Shown: positions 11,001-22,302, counted from the first letter of the stretch. The stretch is 64,000 nucleotides of DNA from Tretioscincus oriximinensis (GCA_022410635.1 JAJVDF010000588.1:726042-790041); one strand, 5' to 3'. Numbers and translations: made by a program. Notes: generated from the letters alone by a model not told the origin.

Positions 11001-14000
11001 TGTTACAAACAAGTCTACAAGGGGTCCAGTGTCAGTCAGCATCTGAGGGGTGGGGCTACAGTGTGTATGGAAGCCTGGAAGGGTCATAGCAGTAACTGGT
11101 CCTTGGCTTACTTGAAGTTATTTGTGTATATGACTTTAAGAAGAAACTTTCAATGTTGNGAGCGCTGTGAAATTGTGTGTGTGTTCTAGTTAGAGTGTAA
11201 AAGCTCTAATTGCTTTTCTTCTTGCCCAATACCNACTAATCCTCTGTTGTAATAATAAACTTTTTTTTGTTTATCTTTTAAACAGTCTTTTTGATTTTCT
11301 TCCTCNCAAACCTTAAATGTTAAAACAACTGGGATGACTGAAATAAAGTCCTAAGCTACATCTTAAAGAGCCTGGTTAAAGGCATAAAGGTGCTAGAAGT
11401 CCAAGCAGGTCGTGGATGCTTGCTGGATCCCAGTTGCCAGTGGCACCCCTAGCCTTGAGGGTCTGAGTACCTGGGCCCTAGGTAGGGGTCACCACAAGCG
11501 CCCCCTACTGGCTTTCAGCTCTAGACAACACAGCTATTCGAAAGAAAGTAGATTTGCAATGTAAAATTGCAATCTACCTGTAAAATGAGTACCTCCATTA
11601 GCATGGTAGGGAAGATAGAATAGATGTTAAGTCTTTGGGTAAAAATTAACCCTGTAAGCCACACTGAGTCCCTTCGGGTGAGAAAAGTGAGGTATAAAAA
11701 CCCAGTTTTTCTTCTTCTTACCCTTCCCCTCTCCCTTCTTCTCTGCACCTTCTTTAATACCACAATATCTTTTCTGAGATGATACACAGTAATCCAAATG
11801 TGGCCGCACCATATAGATTTATAAAGAATCAAAACAACACTTGTTGACTTGTTTTTGATTCCCTTCTTAATTACTCTTAACATTAAATTTGCTTTTTTCA
11901 CTGCTGCTGCATGCTGATTTTGATACCTTATGAGCCAGGCACCTGTGGTAAAACTATCTTACCCAACAAACTGGCACTCTCCTGCTTTATCTCTCTGGAA
12001 GAATGTTCTTCTGTGGTGTCGCCTTCTGCTGAAGAACTCAAAGCCACTTCCTCAAATTCTCCAAGCACCTAGAATGTGAGAGGTAGAAACATGCCAACAA
12101 AATGGCGGCATTCACCATACACCAGACTTTTCTGATGACATTTCATTCCACAGTTGGTTTTTTCCCCCACTCCCAAAATTATTAGGTAGTGTTCTACAAA
12201 CCAGGAGTGCCTACATCCAGTTACGTCTGGTTCGCCAGTTACGGCCACTTCTGAACAGGGATGATCTAGCCACAGTAATCCATGCTCTGGTAACTTCCAG
12301 ATTGGACTATTGTAATGCGCTCTATATGGGGCTGCCCTTGAAAACGGTTCGGAAGCTACAGCTGGTGCAGAATGCAGCCGCTAGACTGCTGACAGGGACA
12401 GCTGGCCGGACACACATCACACCGGTCTTGAAAGAGCTGCACTGGCTGCCCATTTGCTACCGAGCCCAATTCAAGGTTTTGACTTTAACTTACAATGCCC
12501 TAAATAACTTGGGCCCCAAATATCTAAAGGAACGCCTTCTTCCATACCAACCTGCCCGTGCCTTAAGATCTGCAGGAGAGGCTCTCCTGGTTGTACCACC
12601 CCTTTCAACAGCCAGTGGAGTGGGAACCCGGGGTAGGGCCTTCTCAGTGGTTGCCCCTTGTCTTTGGAACAGTATCCCCCTCGAGGTGCGTCTATCATCA
12701 TCGTTGTACTCTTTTAGAAGGTCCTTGAAGACGCACCTCTTTTGCCTGGCCTTTGGCTGAAGAAATGCCATCTCTATCCCTACTTTTAATATTGTTTTAT
12801 ACTTTTTTAATTTTTGTAGTGATGTTTTACTGTTTTTGCCGCCCTGAGACCTTCGGGTATAGGGCGGGGTATAAGTATAAATAAATAAATAAATAAATAA
12901 ATAATAAAATAAGCCACTAGATTAGATGTTTTTGGAAGTTTTTTTCCCCTTTTGGAGCAGGAAGGGATTTGCTTGTAGCATTGTCTTCATAGGGGTGTAA
13001 AAATAGGCTGACTAGATGACCCTTTTGGGNGNGTGTGAAAACCCGATTTTGCGGTGCCTCACAGTTTTTCCTGAATGAAAAAACAATTCCTCAGCAAAAA
13101 CCGTGAGGCACTCCAAAACTGGGTTACTTTNCCCCCAAACGGGGTCATCTGGTCAGTCTAGTGTAAAATGCTGTTTTGACATCTTCATGAAACTTTACGC
13201 AGCATTAAAAATAGCCAAGTGACANGAACAAATTAGCACTTAGCTCAGACTTAATTTTTTACATACATTTATATTCCACCCTATNCCCAAAGGTCTCAGG
13301 GCGCATCACAATAAAATCTCATAAAACAGGTTAAAATGGAACAATTAAAAACAGNACAGTAGCTTCAAAGAGAGGGAAATGTTGGGCTCAGCTGAAGGGA
13401 GGGAAAACTTGCATCTTCACCAGACATATNAACTTGTTCAGATCATGTCTGACACACCTCAGAGGGAAGAGAATTCCACAACCTAGGGGCTACCACAGAG
13501 AAGGTGAATGAAGGAGGTGGGGCAGTCAGGAGAGCCTCATCAGAAGATCTCAGGATGCGGGCAACTACATGTGGGAGGAAGAATTCCTTCAGATATTTGG
13601 GGCCTAGGCTGTTTAGGGCCTTGTAAATCAATGTTAATACTTTAAACTGGGCTTGGGCTCTCAGCAGTTCTTTTAGGACCGGTGTAATGTGTATCTGACC
13701 AGATGGTACCAGTCAGTAGCCACACTGCTGAGTTCTACACCAGCTATAGCTTCTAAAAAATCTTTAAGTAGACTGATCAGATGAGCCTTTTTTGGGGGGG
13801 GGACTGAAAACCCGGTTTTGGGGTGCCTCCCAGTTTTTTCTGGGGAAACTTTTTTCAAAAAAAGATTTTTTTCGAAAAACTTCTTGTTTTTTAATTTTTT
13901 TTCCTCAGAAAAAACCGGGAGGTACCCCAAAACTGGGTTTTCAACCCCCCTCAAAAGGGGTCATCTGGTCAGTCTACGGGTATCTCCACATAGAGCACAT

Positions 14001-16461
14001 TACAATAGTCCAGTCTGTAAGTTACCAGAGCATAGAGTATGGTGGCTAGATCATTCAAAAAGGGTCGTAACTGGTAAACATGTAGTTGAAAACAGGCGCT
14101 CTTAGACACCAGAGATGGCTGCTAGGTAACCTCCTCCAAACCTTTTTTTTAAACCCTGGGGTTTGTGATGGGACCCATCGCCCTGCACATTCAAAATTAT
14201 CTCCGGCCTCCACAGACTTTCCCACATCATTAATAAACTTTGTCCATCCTTGTGTGGCACTTCAGAGCACCAACTGAAAAGGACAGGAGTGGCAGAAAGC
14301 GAGTTGCCCCACAGCCCGTTTTCTTGTGACCTATTAACGCACTGTCAAAAAGATGAGATTTAAATGTTCACATTTTTAAAAACTCTGGAAAAGGGATCTA
14401 CTCTTGGCTCCTCACCATGCTTCTGCCGACCATCTCCTGACCTTTTGAAAGAAATTGTTGCGTAAATCTGGATCCAGAATATCCAGCAAGGGGTCTTGTA
14501 GTACCTTGGAGTCCATCAAGAAAAAGGCAGGCAAGGTTGAGCTTTGGTAGGCAAGTCCCTGAATGTTCCTGTGCCTGACTTCTGAAGAAGCGTCAAAGCT
14601 CATGCTGCCTCCTTTTTCTTGTTGGTCTCTAAGGTGCTGCAAGAGGTCTTGCTAGATATTCTGATCTTTTCAGTGCTAGGAAAAGGTGAAATTAGCCAGG
14701 TTAGCAAAATCAGTCCCTAGAATACAGCTGTTTTTTCTTGCAACTCTGCAGTCTGGCAGGCAAGTACAGGATTGGTTGAATTCAAAACTGCCATGAACAT
14801 TCTGCAGCCACAGAGCAGTTATGAGTTAGGCTTTGACTCTGATGAGAGAAACAGTTTTCTGTGCTTAACTGAGATTGGCTGTTAAATGAGAAACGAATAT
14901 GTGGAAAAATATTGTTTACATGAAAAACTAGAGAACAGTTACTATATGCTAAATTGTATCAGTACACTAGCCTGTGTTATAGATGTTATATATTCTTGTT
15001 TCTGATTGAAAATAAAGTTTTACTGTTTACTGATAAAAAGCTGGACTATTTATTATAAGATTAGTCCTTATATTCATAGATATGGCACACGGGTAACATG
15101 CTTCTGCCATCTTTGCTAACCAAAATCATATCTGTACATATAATAAAACGCATACCAAAGAATCTAATATTTTGAGTCAGACCTTTGGCAGCCTCCAGAG
15201 ACCAGTGACAGGGCTTGGAACTTTGGAAGCCTTCAGAGAGGAAGGGAGGAAGTTTTAGAGGCAGGCACAAAGAGGAAAGACGGAAGGGAGAAAGGAAGGA
15301 AGAACAAAGGAAGGAATGGATGAAAGAAAGAAGGAAGATAAGAAAAAAGGAACAAGGGAATGTAAAGAAGGAACAAAAGAAGGAAAATAAAAGAGAAAGA
15401 AGAAACAAAAGAAAGGGCAAGTGAAAGGGATGGAAGGGAACAAGGAGGAAGTGGGTGGAGTCATGGATGGTTTACTGTATTGTTGTTTTACTGCTGGCTG
15501 CCCTGAGACCTTCAGGTATAGGGTGGGGTATAAATAAATAAATAAATGCATGGATGGATGGGAGAAAAAGGGAGGAGGTGCATTACAGTAACACAACGGG
15601 CTAATTCTCCCTATCCCATTATCCCTATTCTCTATCCCACCCCGGGGGACAAAAGAAAGACAGTTGCCACTTTTTCAATATAACCAAGACAGAAGGTTGT
15701 GAAGCATCCCTTACCTCCTGCTTCCACCTCTCTGCCTCTTGTTGCCTTAGCAGGAACTCCTCAGCCAGGGACACAGCCTGGGCACAAGTCTCAGGACCTC
15801 CTTCCTCCACCCAGCCTTGGATCTCCTCCGGCAGGACAGCCAAGAACTGCTCCAGGATTACCAACTCCACAATCTGCTCCTTGGAATTCACATCAGGTTT
15901 GAGCCACTTAAGGCAATGTTCCCGGAGCTGAACCCAAACTTCATGAGGCCCCTCAGCCTCTTGGTAGCAGAACCACCGAAAGCGTCGCCGTTGCACCTCG
16001 GTGTTGACAGCTTCCTCCTCCTCCTCCTCTTCTGTACAGGGAGTTTGTCCCTTCACACTCCCTTCATCTGCTTCCTCACTATCTGCATGCAGAGAGTCCC
16101 CTGGGGACCTTGGTCTTACAAGGACCCTGCTTGTCACCTCTTGAGGAGGTGCCTGGGGAGGACTCCCAGAAATTTGCACATTGGTCCATCCAGAAGAGGG
16201 AGACTGGGCGTTCTTGAGAAATTCTTGCCAGTGGGCTTCCCAGCATTGTGTTAACAACTTGTCTTCTAAGTTATGGTCAGACGGTTTGGCTGCAGTCCAT
16301 TCAAAACATTCCCCAATGACTCGTCCCTTTTGCAATCGCTTTGAGCCTTCTGTGGGTGACGGGCCTGCCGGATCAAGCTCTTCTCTTTTCACTTCCATCT
16401 CCGCCACAGGCTCCCATTGCTGGTGACCCACAGAGGCCACTGCATTTTGCTCTGTGGACAT
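6299..16461 (-). CDS. Gene 1: SCAN-domain C2H2 zinc-finger protein, 20 fingers
   Basis: Four coding exons (16461-15715, 12068-11963, 10061-9693, 8064-6299) join in frame to 2988 nt, 995 residues plus TAG. Seen: N-terminal motif WEAHWQEFLK at residues 74-83, an acidic run near 144-150, a SCAN domain at about 158-241 (core FCYQEAEGP, LILEQFL-type helix, PETCAQAV), a linker exon, then 20 C2H2 fingers. Nineteen fingers have both Cys and both His; the last ends in Gln instead of the second His. Family knowledge: SCAN domains mediate homo- and heterodimerisation, and the finger array binds DNA in the nucleus, so a transcription-regulator role is inferred. VKRE near residue 24 and IKQE in the linker exon fit the SUMO consensus. 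The first ATG of the SCAN exon was chosen as start. It is head to head with gene 2. The exact ortholog is not recognisable, so no symbol is given. Confidence 0.92.
8300..9150 (+). mobile_element. L1-type LINE, decayed 3' coding end
   Basis: Broken frames resemble the L1 ORF2 C-terminus, including the open stretch 8812-9003 ending KWQMVKDYL, followed by a purine-rich 3' end. It lies in intron 3 of gene 1. Confidence 0.5.
9186..9655 (+). repeat. Repeat A copy 1 (unclassified)
   Basis: Starts near a 'tgctaatgcaagg..ctagcccctcc' block, has a pyrimidine-rich middle and the block cagtactggaccctggg, and ends after gttgaactctccc. Other copies: 15120, 24405 and 57066. Confidence 0.6.
9693..10061 (-). 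CDS. Gene 1 exon 3: acidic spacer plus fingers 1-2
   Basis: 369 nt, phase 1 in and out. It starts after a NAGNAG acceptor (cccagcag), has an acidic spacer of about 75 residues, then fingers CNIC...H and CFKC...H. It ends at HTG in the inter-finger linker, where ACAG|GTGAGAAG serves as both linker codons and 5' splice site. If the intron is retained, translation adds only EKPFLFCFV before a stop. Confidence 0.9.
10145..10290 (-). mobile_element. CR1 fragment
   Basis: Reverse 3' module starting inside the element; two Ns. In intron 2 of gene 1. Confidence 0.55.
10448..10682 (-). mobile_element. CR1 fragment
   Basis: Starts at the tail (gataagaacataaaaag) and stops after the 'atccatcctagg' block. 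Confidence 0.7.
10683..11725 (+). mobile_element. Type 2 SINE split by a solo LTR
   Basis: Left part 10683-10775 and right part 11497-11725. Joining them across the LTR restores the usual order of the SINE body; the right part ends aaaacccagtttttcttcttct. Confidence 0.75.
10776..11496 (+). mobile_element. Solo LTR, family A, copy 1
   Basis: Starts TGTGGCG and ends CACCACA. It is flanked by agtgc and agcgc, a 5-bp target duplication with one change. It has a TATA-like gtataagaag and AATAAAC signals. The partner copy is 26516-27252. An old endogenous retroviral end with no internal genes. Confidence 0.8.
11755..11935 (-). mobile_element. CR1 coding remnant
   Basis: Minus-strand frame with HIWITVYHLRK-like residues typical of the CR1 3' region; truncated before exon 2 of gene 1. 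Confidence 0.45.
11963..12068 (-). CDS. Gene 1 exon 2: short linker exon
   Basis: 106 nt between acceptor cacattctag and donor GG|GTAAGAT, phase 0 in and phase 1 out. It reads VLGEFEEVALSSS near its start and contains REIKQES, a SUMO-type site. It has no KRAB signature although it sits where KRAB-A lies in SCAN-KRAB genes. Confidence 0.88.
12190..12900 (+). mobile_element. L2-type LINE 3' end with reverse-transcriptase C-terminus
   Basis: The open frame 12302-12760 starts MDYCNALYMGLPL and continues with LQLVQNAAARLL and FKVLTLTYNALN. This is the usual C-terminal part of L2/CR1-clade ORF2. It ends in the gccctgagaccttcgggtat module and (AAAT)n. It is not a host gene. Confidence 0.85.
13003..13160. 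mobile_element. Foldback hAT-like element, short form, copy 1
   Basis: Near-palindrome with ends TAGGCTGACTAGATGA and TCATCTGGTCAGTCTA. Flanked on both sides by gtgtaaaa (12995-13002 and 13161-13168), an 8-bp duplication. Confidence 0.75.
13255..14135 (-). mobile_element. L2-type LINE fragment, interrupted
   Basis: Reverse orientation. The broken frame at 13443-13631 has MIYKALNSLGPKYLKE. The 'ccacatagagcacattacaat' block follows on the far side of the inserted foldback at 13769. Bases 14135-14485 show nothing I recognise. Confidence 0.7.
13769..13976. mobile_element. Foldback hAT-like element, short form, copy 2
   Basis: Ends TAGACTGATCAGATGA and TCATCTGGTCAGTCTA with imperfectly paired arms. 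Inserted in the L2 fragment; the target duplication is unclear. Confidence 0.7.
14485..14690. repeat. Repeat T fragment (unclassified)
   Basis: Contains gaagaagcgtcaaagctcat and 'ttgttggtctctaaggtgct'. Related to the paired copy at 19889 and the longer copy at 54760. Bases 14690-15120 are unassigned. Confidence 0.45.
15120..15600 (-). repeat. Repeat A copy, reversed, with purine-rich middle
   Basis: Reverse of 9186-9655. The purine tract at 15290-15420 yields open frames that are not genes. An L2-like tail module lies at 15480-15545. Confidence 0.6.
15715..16461 (-). CDS. Gene 1 exon 1: SCAN exon
   Basis: 249 codons, phase 0 at its end, with donor GAG|GTAAGG. It carries the N-terminal WEAHWQEFLK motif and the whole SCAN domain. 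A likely upstream acceptor, cactgcag, lies about 40 nt before the ATG, so the true exon probably starts with a short 5'UTR. Confidence 0.93.
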
Positions 16462-16689
16462 TTTTGCCAGACACTCAATCTTTTACCCAGTTTCTGCTTC
16501 TTTCTGCAGTGGGCCACCAGGATTTTGGGCAACTACAATACACTAAGGAGATTGAATAATGAGTTGTCAATTACCTTTGGCAACATAGACGTTTGTGAAC
16601 ATGTAGTAGTCCTGAGATACCATTTGCAGGGAATCACATTTTGATTTTCTAATTAAAACCAATCTGAACATGTTTACTGCCAGAGGGTA

Positions 16690-17182
16690 TGTTATGATCT
16701 TCAGTATCTACCTGAACCAGAAAAGAGACTCCAGGCAACTGGTCCTCAATACAGATAGCTTTACTGCATGCAAGACACAATTTTCCCTTCTCTCTCTCCT
16801 AATTGTGTGTGTCGTCTATTGATAATAATTTCCTTTTATATATTTCTAAATGCAAACACAGCATTAATTCATGTATTCATCAGGTGATATCAATTAAACA
16901 ACATTATTCGCAAATTCCCTTAAAAATATGTTATGCAAAATGATATTTCAAATATTGCATTAATCAGTTAAGTCCCGAAAATCTCATTAACTTATAATTG
17001 GGTTTAAACCTTTGGTTTTCCTTAGATACACACAAGCAGAAAAAAACAGAGGCAGAATAAACAACATATATTTGCATTTGCATTTTTTTCTTCTCTAAAT
17101 TCAGTGTGACACGGAAGTTGAGTTTTCAGCAATTTTGAGAGCTAACAATTTTGATTTTAAAATATAATTTTTATCCATATCA
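16690..17182 (-). mobile_element. Endogenous retrovirus 3' LTR (reversed)
   Basis: On the minus strand it begins TGATATGG and ends CATAACA, has TATAAAAGG, and is preceded by a purine tract AGGGGGAAGA. A CR1 fragment ends where it starts. An old copy in an upstream intron of gene 1. Confidence 0.65.
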
Positions 17183-18890
17183 TCTTCCCCCTGATACTTA
17201 ATCACTTAATATATAGTATTAAGTATCACTAAGTCCTTCATTAGTGCTATCTTCTTCTGCATCACCTAATTCACTGATGATATCTCGTGCTTCTCAATAT
17301 CTACAACTTTTATCATTAAACTTTGTAACCTGTTAAGGATTATAGGAATAATACAAGCTGTTAATATGTAGAATAGTAATAATACAATGATTCCTTCTAC
17401 CATCCCTTTCAGTCCATCAGACCAGGAAAACCATCCTACTAGGTCAGGTGTCCATTTATGTGGTGGCTTTGATCTACATGAGCTAACTTCAGGGTCTTCA
17501 TTATTGTTGTATATTTATAAATCCCTTAGATCCTCTGCTACCATTATATTGTAAAACTACTGATTCTCTTTAGTTTTCTTTTGCCATTTTTCTAGAATCT
17601 TGAAAGCCTTTAGGATGATACAGAATATAAGTATATAGTTTATTTTAGGGACAAACTTCCAATATGAAACAGCATAAGCTAATTTTATCATTCCATAGAA
17701 ATTCTATTTCTGTATGAAGTAATGTACAGCGATTAAATTTTGCATAAACTTCTTCTATGGTCAACAGCCAATCCCAGGTTAATCTATCTCAATAAGTATC
17801 TTTGTATTTTGCTGCTCTTAAAACAGTCAAGGCTAGGGCTTTATCACTTATGATTAATTCAAGAACTTCTCACAATTTAATTATTCTATTGATCATATAC
17901 TATATATTAGTGTTTGGTATTCACATATTTCATCAGAGCTCCAAATAACTGGTCTATATTTTGATTATTCTTTCGTCCAATCAGTACTCTCCCTCTCATA
18001 ATCGACATAAAGCAAGAACCTTTATTCCTATTCCTGTACTGTCTCTCTTAGCTCTATGGTTTCGTTCTACTTAAAGAAAACTTTGTTCTCTTTGAGCTAC
18101 AGGTACTGGAAGAAACTAGGTCTATTATACAGATATCACACTATCTTAATGTTCATATGCTCTTTGTCCATGTATAAAATATTCATCAAATGCTACTTAT
18201 TTAATAGTGGAATTTATTTCATTATTCCAAGTATAAATATTTTTCAAACTAAATTAGATTGGTTCTTGACCACCAGCTTGTTTGTCCATTAAACAGTTTC
18301 TCCAATGTGATTAATTACATTTTCTATTGAAGGCAAAATCAGTTTGTGTTAAATTAAATCTTTGTCATTCCTCTGCTTCTCAATTGCTTACATTTCAATC
18401 AATGAATATTTTTCTTGCTTCAAAAGATATTCACCTTTCGTTTGCTTAAGTTTCTTTTTCTCATAGGTCTGGTGCTTGTGGGAAGTACCAATCAAAACAT
18501 ATCTCATTGTCCTGACCTTCTTCTAACATAATGGATATTTGGAAGCCCATATATCCTCTCCCAGGATAGCTACCATTACAAAGGGTAGCAATAGTTTTAT
18601 ACCAGAACAATCTCAATCAGTATATGTATTTATGTCTTCCTATTTATGAATTACTCCATCCTATAATTTGTTTGTTATAGTTTCACAAACATTTAAAACA
18701 CAAACTAGCAATGAAAATTTCCTTTGCCAAGGCCATAATATGCATTTAATTTCTTACAACCCTGAAGATTAATCTTCCTGCCCATATAAATATATTATAA
18801 TACTATGAAGTATTATAAGTATGGCACAAAATTTGATTTCAACTATTGTACCATATATATTAAACACATAATATTTTCTGTAGGATCACT
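17183..18890 (-). mobile_element. Decayed retroviral env-like region
   Basis: AT-rich. Next to the purine tract, the minus strand has a broken frame with a Trp-rich segment and then a long hydrophobic membrane-spanning stretch with a short tail, as in a retroviral transmembrane subunit. Stops and frameshifts occur throughout. No gag, pol or 5' LTR was found, so it is not a functional virus. Confidence 0.45.
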
Positions 18891-18894
18891 GGAA

Positions 18895-19600
18895 TGTTGG
18901 TATTATAGCTTATCTGTATTACTGAGCATGCATATTTATTCAATTGTTTATTCACTCGGTTACTGACTTGTTTTTCTATTTTCCTGTTATGAAGGAGCTT
19001 GGAGTGTAAACTGTATTCCAGAGATGGTTAGGTGAATGCACATGCAGGATTTATGTCTGCATAGCAGTGCCATTTGGACAGCTCCTGCAGCCATAATGGT
19101 GGCTTGTGAGTGACACAGTTCTTACAAATCTGCCTTGCTGTGGTTTTAATGAGAGCTGATATTTCCAGCTCTCATGGCAGAGGCAGTCTGAAATCCACTT
19201 TTTATGTGTCTGTCCTGCACAGACGAGGGGGTGCGCACATGGGGTCAAACAAGCAACCTGATTTGCTGGTCCATAGACCTATTGGCACTTGGTTGCATGT
19301 GGATGGGAGGAATCCTCAGCCGAAGGTGTTTTGAAAACGGCAGCTCTGGTGAGAAGCACAACCTACCAATCAGGTTCCACCTTCTGCAAAGCAGGGCAGC
19401 AGACACCTAATAGAGGAAGGTTGTCTTTGGCATTTTGTGGCGGAGGTTCCTCACTCTCGCCCACCTATGTCTCCCAGCGTGCATCACATGCAAGCGGACA
19501 AGTGTCTGCTTTAAGCCCAAAATAGCCGAGAAACACGGCTGAAGTTACCTATATTGCTATTTTGTTTTTATGGACTTTTAAATAAAGTTAAAAGCCTTCC
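18895..19600 (+). mobile_element. LTR-like element, family B, longer copy
   Basis: Starts TGTTGGTATTATAGC and has aataaagttaaaag near the end. It shares several blocks with 5702-5940. Confidence 0.45.
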
Positions 19601-19689
19601 TAATAGAATGAAATAAACTGGGTTATATTTCTTATCCTGGAAGAAGCTACAACTTACTACCACCAGTATATCTTTCAGGGGTCTGAAAA

Positions 19690-19860
19690 CTACATGTTTA
19701 TTATGTTAGAATTGGATCAGAACCAACGGCCAACAGAGTCTTCCGCTTGAAGCTGCCCAGGTGCAATTGGTGGCCACTGTGTGAAACGGAATGCTGGACT
19801 AGACGGGCTCTGGCTTCAATCTGCAGGGCTACTCTTATGAACGTACAGAGCTGCTTTTGT
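19690..19860 (+). mobile_element. CR1 fragment
   Basis: 3' module with 'aatgctggactagacggg' and a worn tail. Confidence 0.6.
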
Positions 19861-19888
19861 CACTAAAAACAGATGATCAGGGAAGAGG

Positions 19889-20073
19889 GAAGTCCAACAA
19901 AGGGGCCAGTAGCACTTTGATACTAACAGGAGAAAATTGGGTGGCATAAGCTTTCGTAGACACGTCTACTTCTTCAGATGCTCTGAAGACGTGTCTATGA
20001 AAGCTTATGCCACCCACTTTTCTCCTGTTAGTCTCAAAGTGCTACTGGCCCGTTTGCTGGACTTTCTACAGGA
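19889..20073. repeat. Inverted pair of Repeat T
   Basis: Two arms of about 92 bp (19889-19980, 19981-20073) match in reverse complement with few differences and almost no loop. Bases 20100-20850 are unassigned. Confidence 0.75.
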
Positions 20074-20849
20074 CTAACAAGGCTATTTCTCTGAAAGGGA
20101 AGAGGGAAGTAAGGTTCCTCCATGAACGCATTGTGTTCTTGTTTCTGACTAAAGGTTAAGCACTGTGGTGTACTTCCACAATGAGTGGGGAGATTTGTTC
20201 AAAAAAAGCTGAATTTAGGAAGTGGGATGAGTCAGTTATTTTAGTTCTGCAAAAAGAATAAAGGGATTTTTAAAAAATTGCAAAGCATAGGCATAGAGCA
20301 CCAAATTTAGTCATTCTCACTTTGTTTCGTAGAAGACAGTTTACAAAAATGTTCTGCAGAACCGATGGGGAAGAGATGGATGTCGCAATGATTCAGCTTC
20401 AGTCTAGAACAAGACAGATCTTGCCATCCCGTTTATCTCCTTTTTCATGGCAGTTCAGAAGATAATTACAGGTTCCAGTTAAAATATTGATAACAGTCAG
20501 GAAACCCTTCATTCAATTTTCTACTTCATTCACAATTTTCTACAATTTTCTTAGAACCTTCAACATCAGTTTCTCAGTTAAACCTAACACCACTATTTCT
20601 CTGAAATAAGAGGGAAAACACCTTTTTATGCCACTATTAATGGTGTGGGATGCCTGTGATTCTCTCTTTTGTGCATCTAGGTTTTTGTGCCCAATTCTCA
20701 TTTCAATACCACTGTTAGAAGTACTGGACCCCTGCAACTCTCTCTCCCCTTTGGTGCAGCGGCCCCTATAACTCTTCTCTACTTTTCAACTATTAATTCC
20801 CTGTTCTGTGATATTGTTAAATGTGCAAACGCCCTACAGTTCTATGAAT

Positions 20850-21080
20850 GTTTACAGGCAGAAGTCCATATAGACGGGTTCCCCAGCCAACTTCCTGAAA
20901 GCAGAAAAAATGTTTCCTGTGGGCAGGACTCGGCACAGGTTGGCTATAGAAATTGGCCAGGTGTGGTGCAGGCTGGGAGCTGCACATTCTGGGCTGCTGC
21001 TGCTACTGCTAGCTTGGTGAAGCTGTCGGGCTTTAAGGTGCTGACTCAACCTCCTTTCCAACACCACATAGCATATCTCT
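20850..21080 (-). repeat. Repeat Z copy, reversed
   Basis: Has cagaaaaaatgtttcctgtggg and the '...gggctttaaggtgctg' block; the pair of TCCCAG-type motifs is worn. 21085-21600 is worn CR1-like sequence. Confidence 0.5.
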
Positions 21081-21603
21081 GAAATGCATAGTGCAGCTTA
21101 ATTTAATATCCTGTCTACAAGTCTTTCAGTAATTGTCTTCCAAGACTCAGTCCTAGTACACCAGATAATGACCTTTTCTGCACAAGGTCCACTCTGATTA
21201 TATCTCAGAACAGGGACGACCCACTNCCAACATATGATATATATATTGGTTTGATGGCACACTATACATATTATAACACCAGTAGACATGCCTATGAAAG
21301 CCACCTAATCTTGCCACTTCCTTGCACTTTCGTCCCATTGTTTCCAATCCTTCCATGTGCCAATGAGAACAGTGCTGATCCTTCAGATACTTGTAGGCAG
21401 CTATCCTATGCCAGGAATATCCTGCACACAGTTTAGTCTTCATGCCTGGCCTTAGTAGGGAAGTCAAACAGGAGACCCTCCAGATGTTCTTGAACCACAA
21501 TTCCCAACATCCCATTTGAATCTGAAAATGTAGATGTGTCTACGAAAGCTCCCAGCACCTACCTTTCTTCTGTTAGTCTTCAAGGGCCACAAGCCCCCTT
21601 GAT

Positions 21604-21670
21604 ATGGATATGTGTGTATGTATGTATGTATATATAAATAAATATATGTATACACACACACACACACAAA
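21604..21670. repeat. TG/TA/CA microsatellite
   Basis: tgtatgtatgta, then tataaataaata, then an (AC) run. Confidence 0.8.
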
Positions 21671-21699
21671 TCTCCATCCCCTTGCATGGTTGTGATCCT

Positions 21700-22230
21700 G
21701 TACCACAGCAGAGCTCCTGGGGACTGAAGCCCCTCCGCCATTTCCCCACCAAGGATGGCAGCCAGCATCCTGCGCATCCTTATGCCTGCTGCAGCAGGCG
21801 TAAGGATGCTCCTCCCCCCCTTCCCGTCCCCCGCAGCCCCGGTTTTCTCCCCACCCAACTCACGAGCCTCCCTCCTCCCTACGCTCACCTTACCCCTCCT
21901 TCCCTCGCCCATCTGCAGAAGGCCCGCCGTCTCACAGCCGCTCTGTCTGCCCCCGAAGATCAGAGAGTCCTCTTCCCAGTAGNACCAGTGACTGCAGCAG
22001 GCAGAAAGGAGGAACAGGAAACCGAAATGCTTCCTTCTCGAAGCAGCTTCCGGTCAGCCAAAGTCTCCCACCACCACGCGCCGCTCTAGTAAACGCGGCT
22101 CATTGGTTTTAACCTTCTGGGTGCCGGGCACTCACCCGGGCTGTCTATCCATCACACGAACAATCCCCAGTCAGTGCGCGGTGGCGGATTGGAGACTTAA
22201 GGACGGGATGATGCATGTAAGGGCGGACTG
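21700..22230. promoter_or_regulatory. CpG-rich promoter candidate between genes 1 and 2
   Basis: GC- and CpG-rich sequence in an AT-rich neighbourhood. On the minus strand it has a CCAAT box (accaatgag, near 22105), GC boxes and tandem donor candidates GTAAGG/GTGAGC at 21893 and 21888, which would suit a noncoding first exon of gene 1. On the plus strand gatgcat|GTAAGG near 22216 could be a donor for gene 2. Bidirectional use is inference. Confidence 0.5.
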
Positions 22231-22257
22231 GTGGGCGGGGCAGAAACGAACAAAAGA

Positions 22258-22302
22258 ACAATATTTATTTATTTATATACTTATTTATTTACTTATTTAC
22301 TC
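22258..22302. repeat. TTTA microsatellite
   Basis: Runs of tttatttattta with a few changes, next to the CpG-rich block. Confidence 0.7.

Noticed and set aside
11963..12068. KRAB-A box in the linker exon of gene 1
   Set aside because: Residues EFEEVA recall KRAB, but the conserved rest (FSxEEW, LYxxVM) is absent in all four linker exons.
12302..12760. 152-residue open frame as a host gene
   Set aside because: It is the reverse-transcriptase C-terminus of an L2-type LINE followed by the LINE tail.
15215..15424. Lys/Glu/Arg-rich open frame
   Set aside because: Purine tract of Repeat A; the reversed tract gives Phe/Ser/Leu frames at 9165, 24348 and 57069.
21604..22089. 161-residue plus-strand open frame
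   Set aside because: Starts in a microsatellite and runs through the CpG-rich block with low-complexity sequence; no domain.
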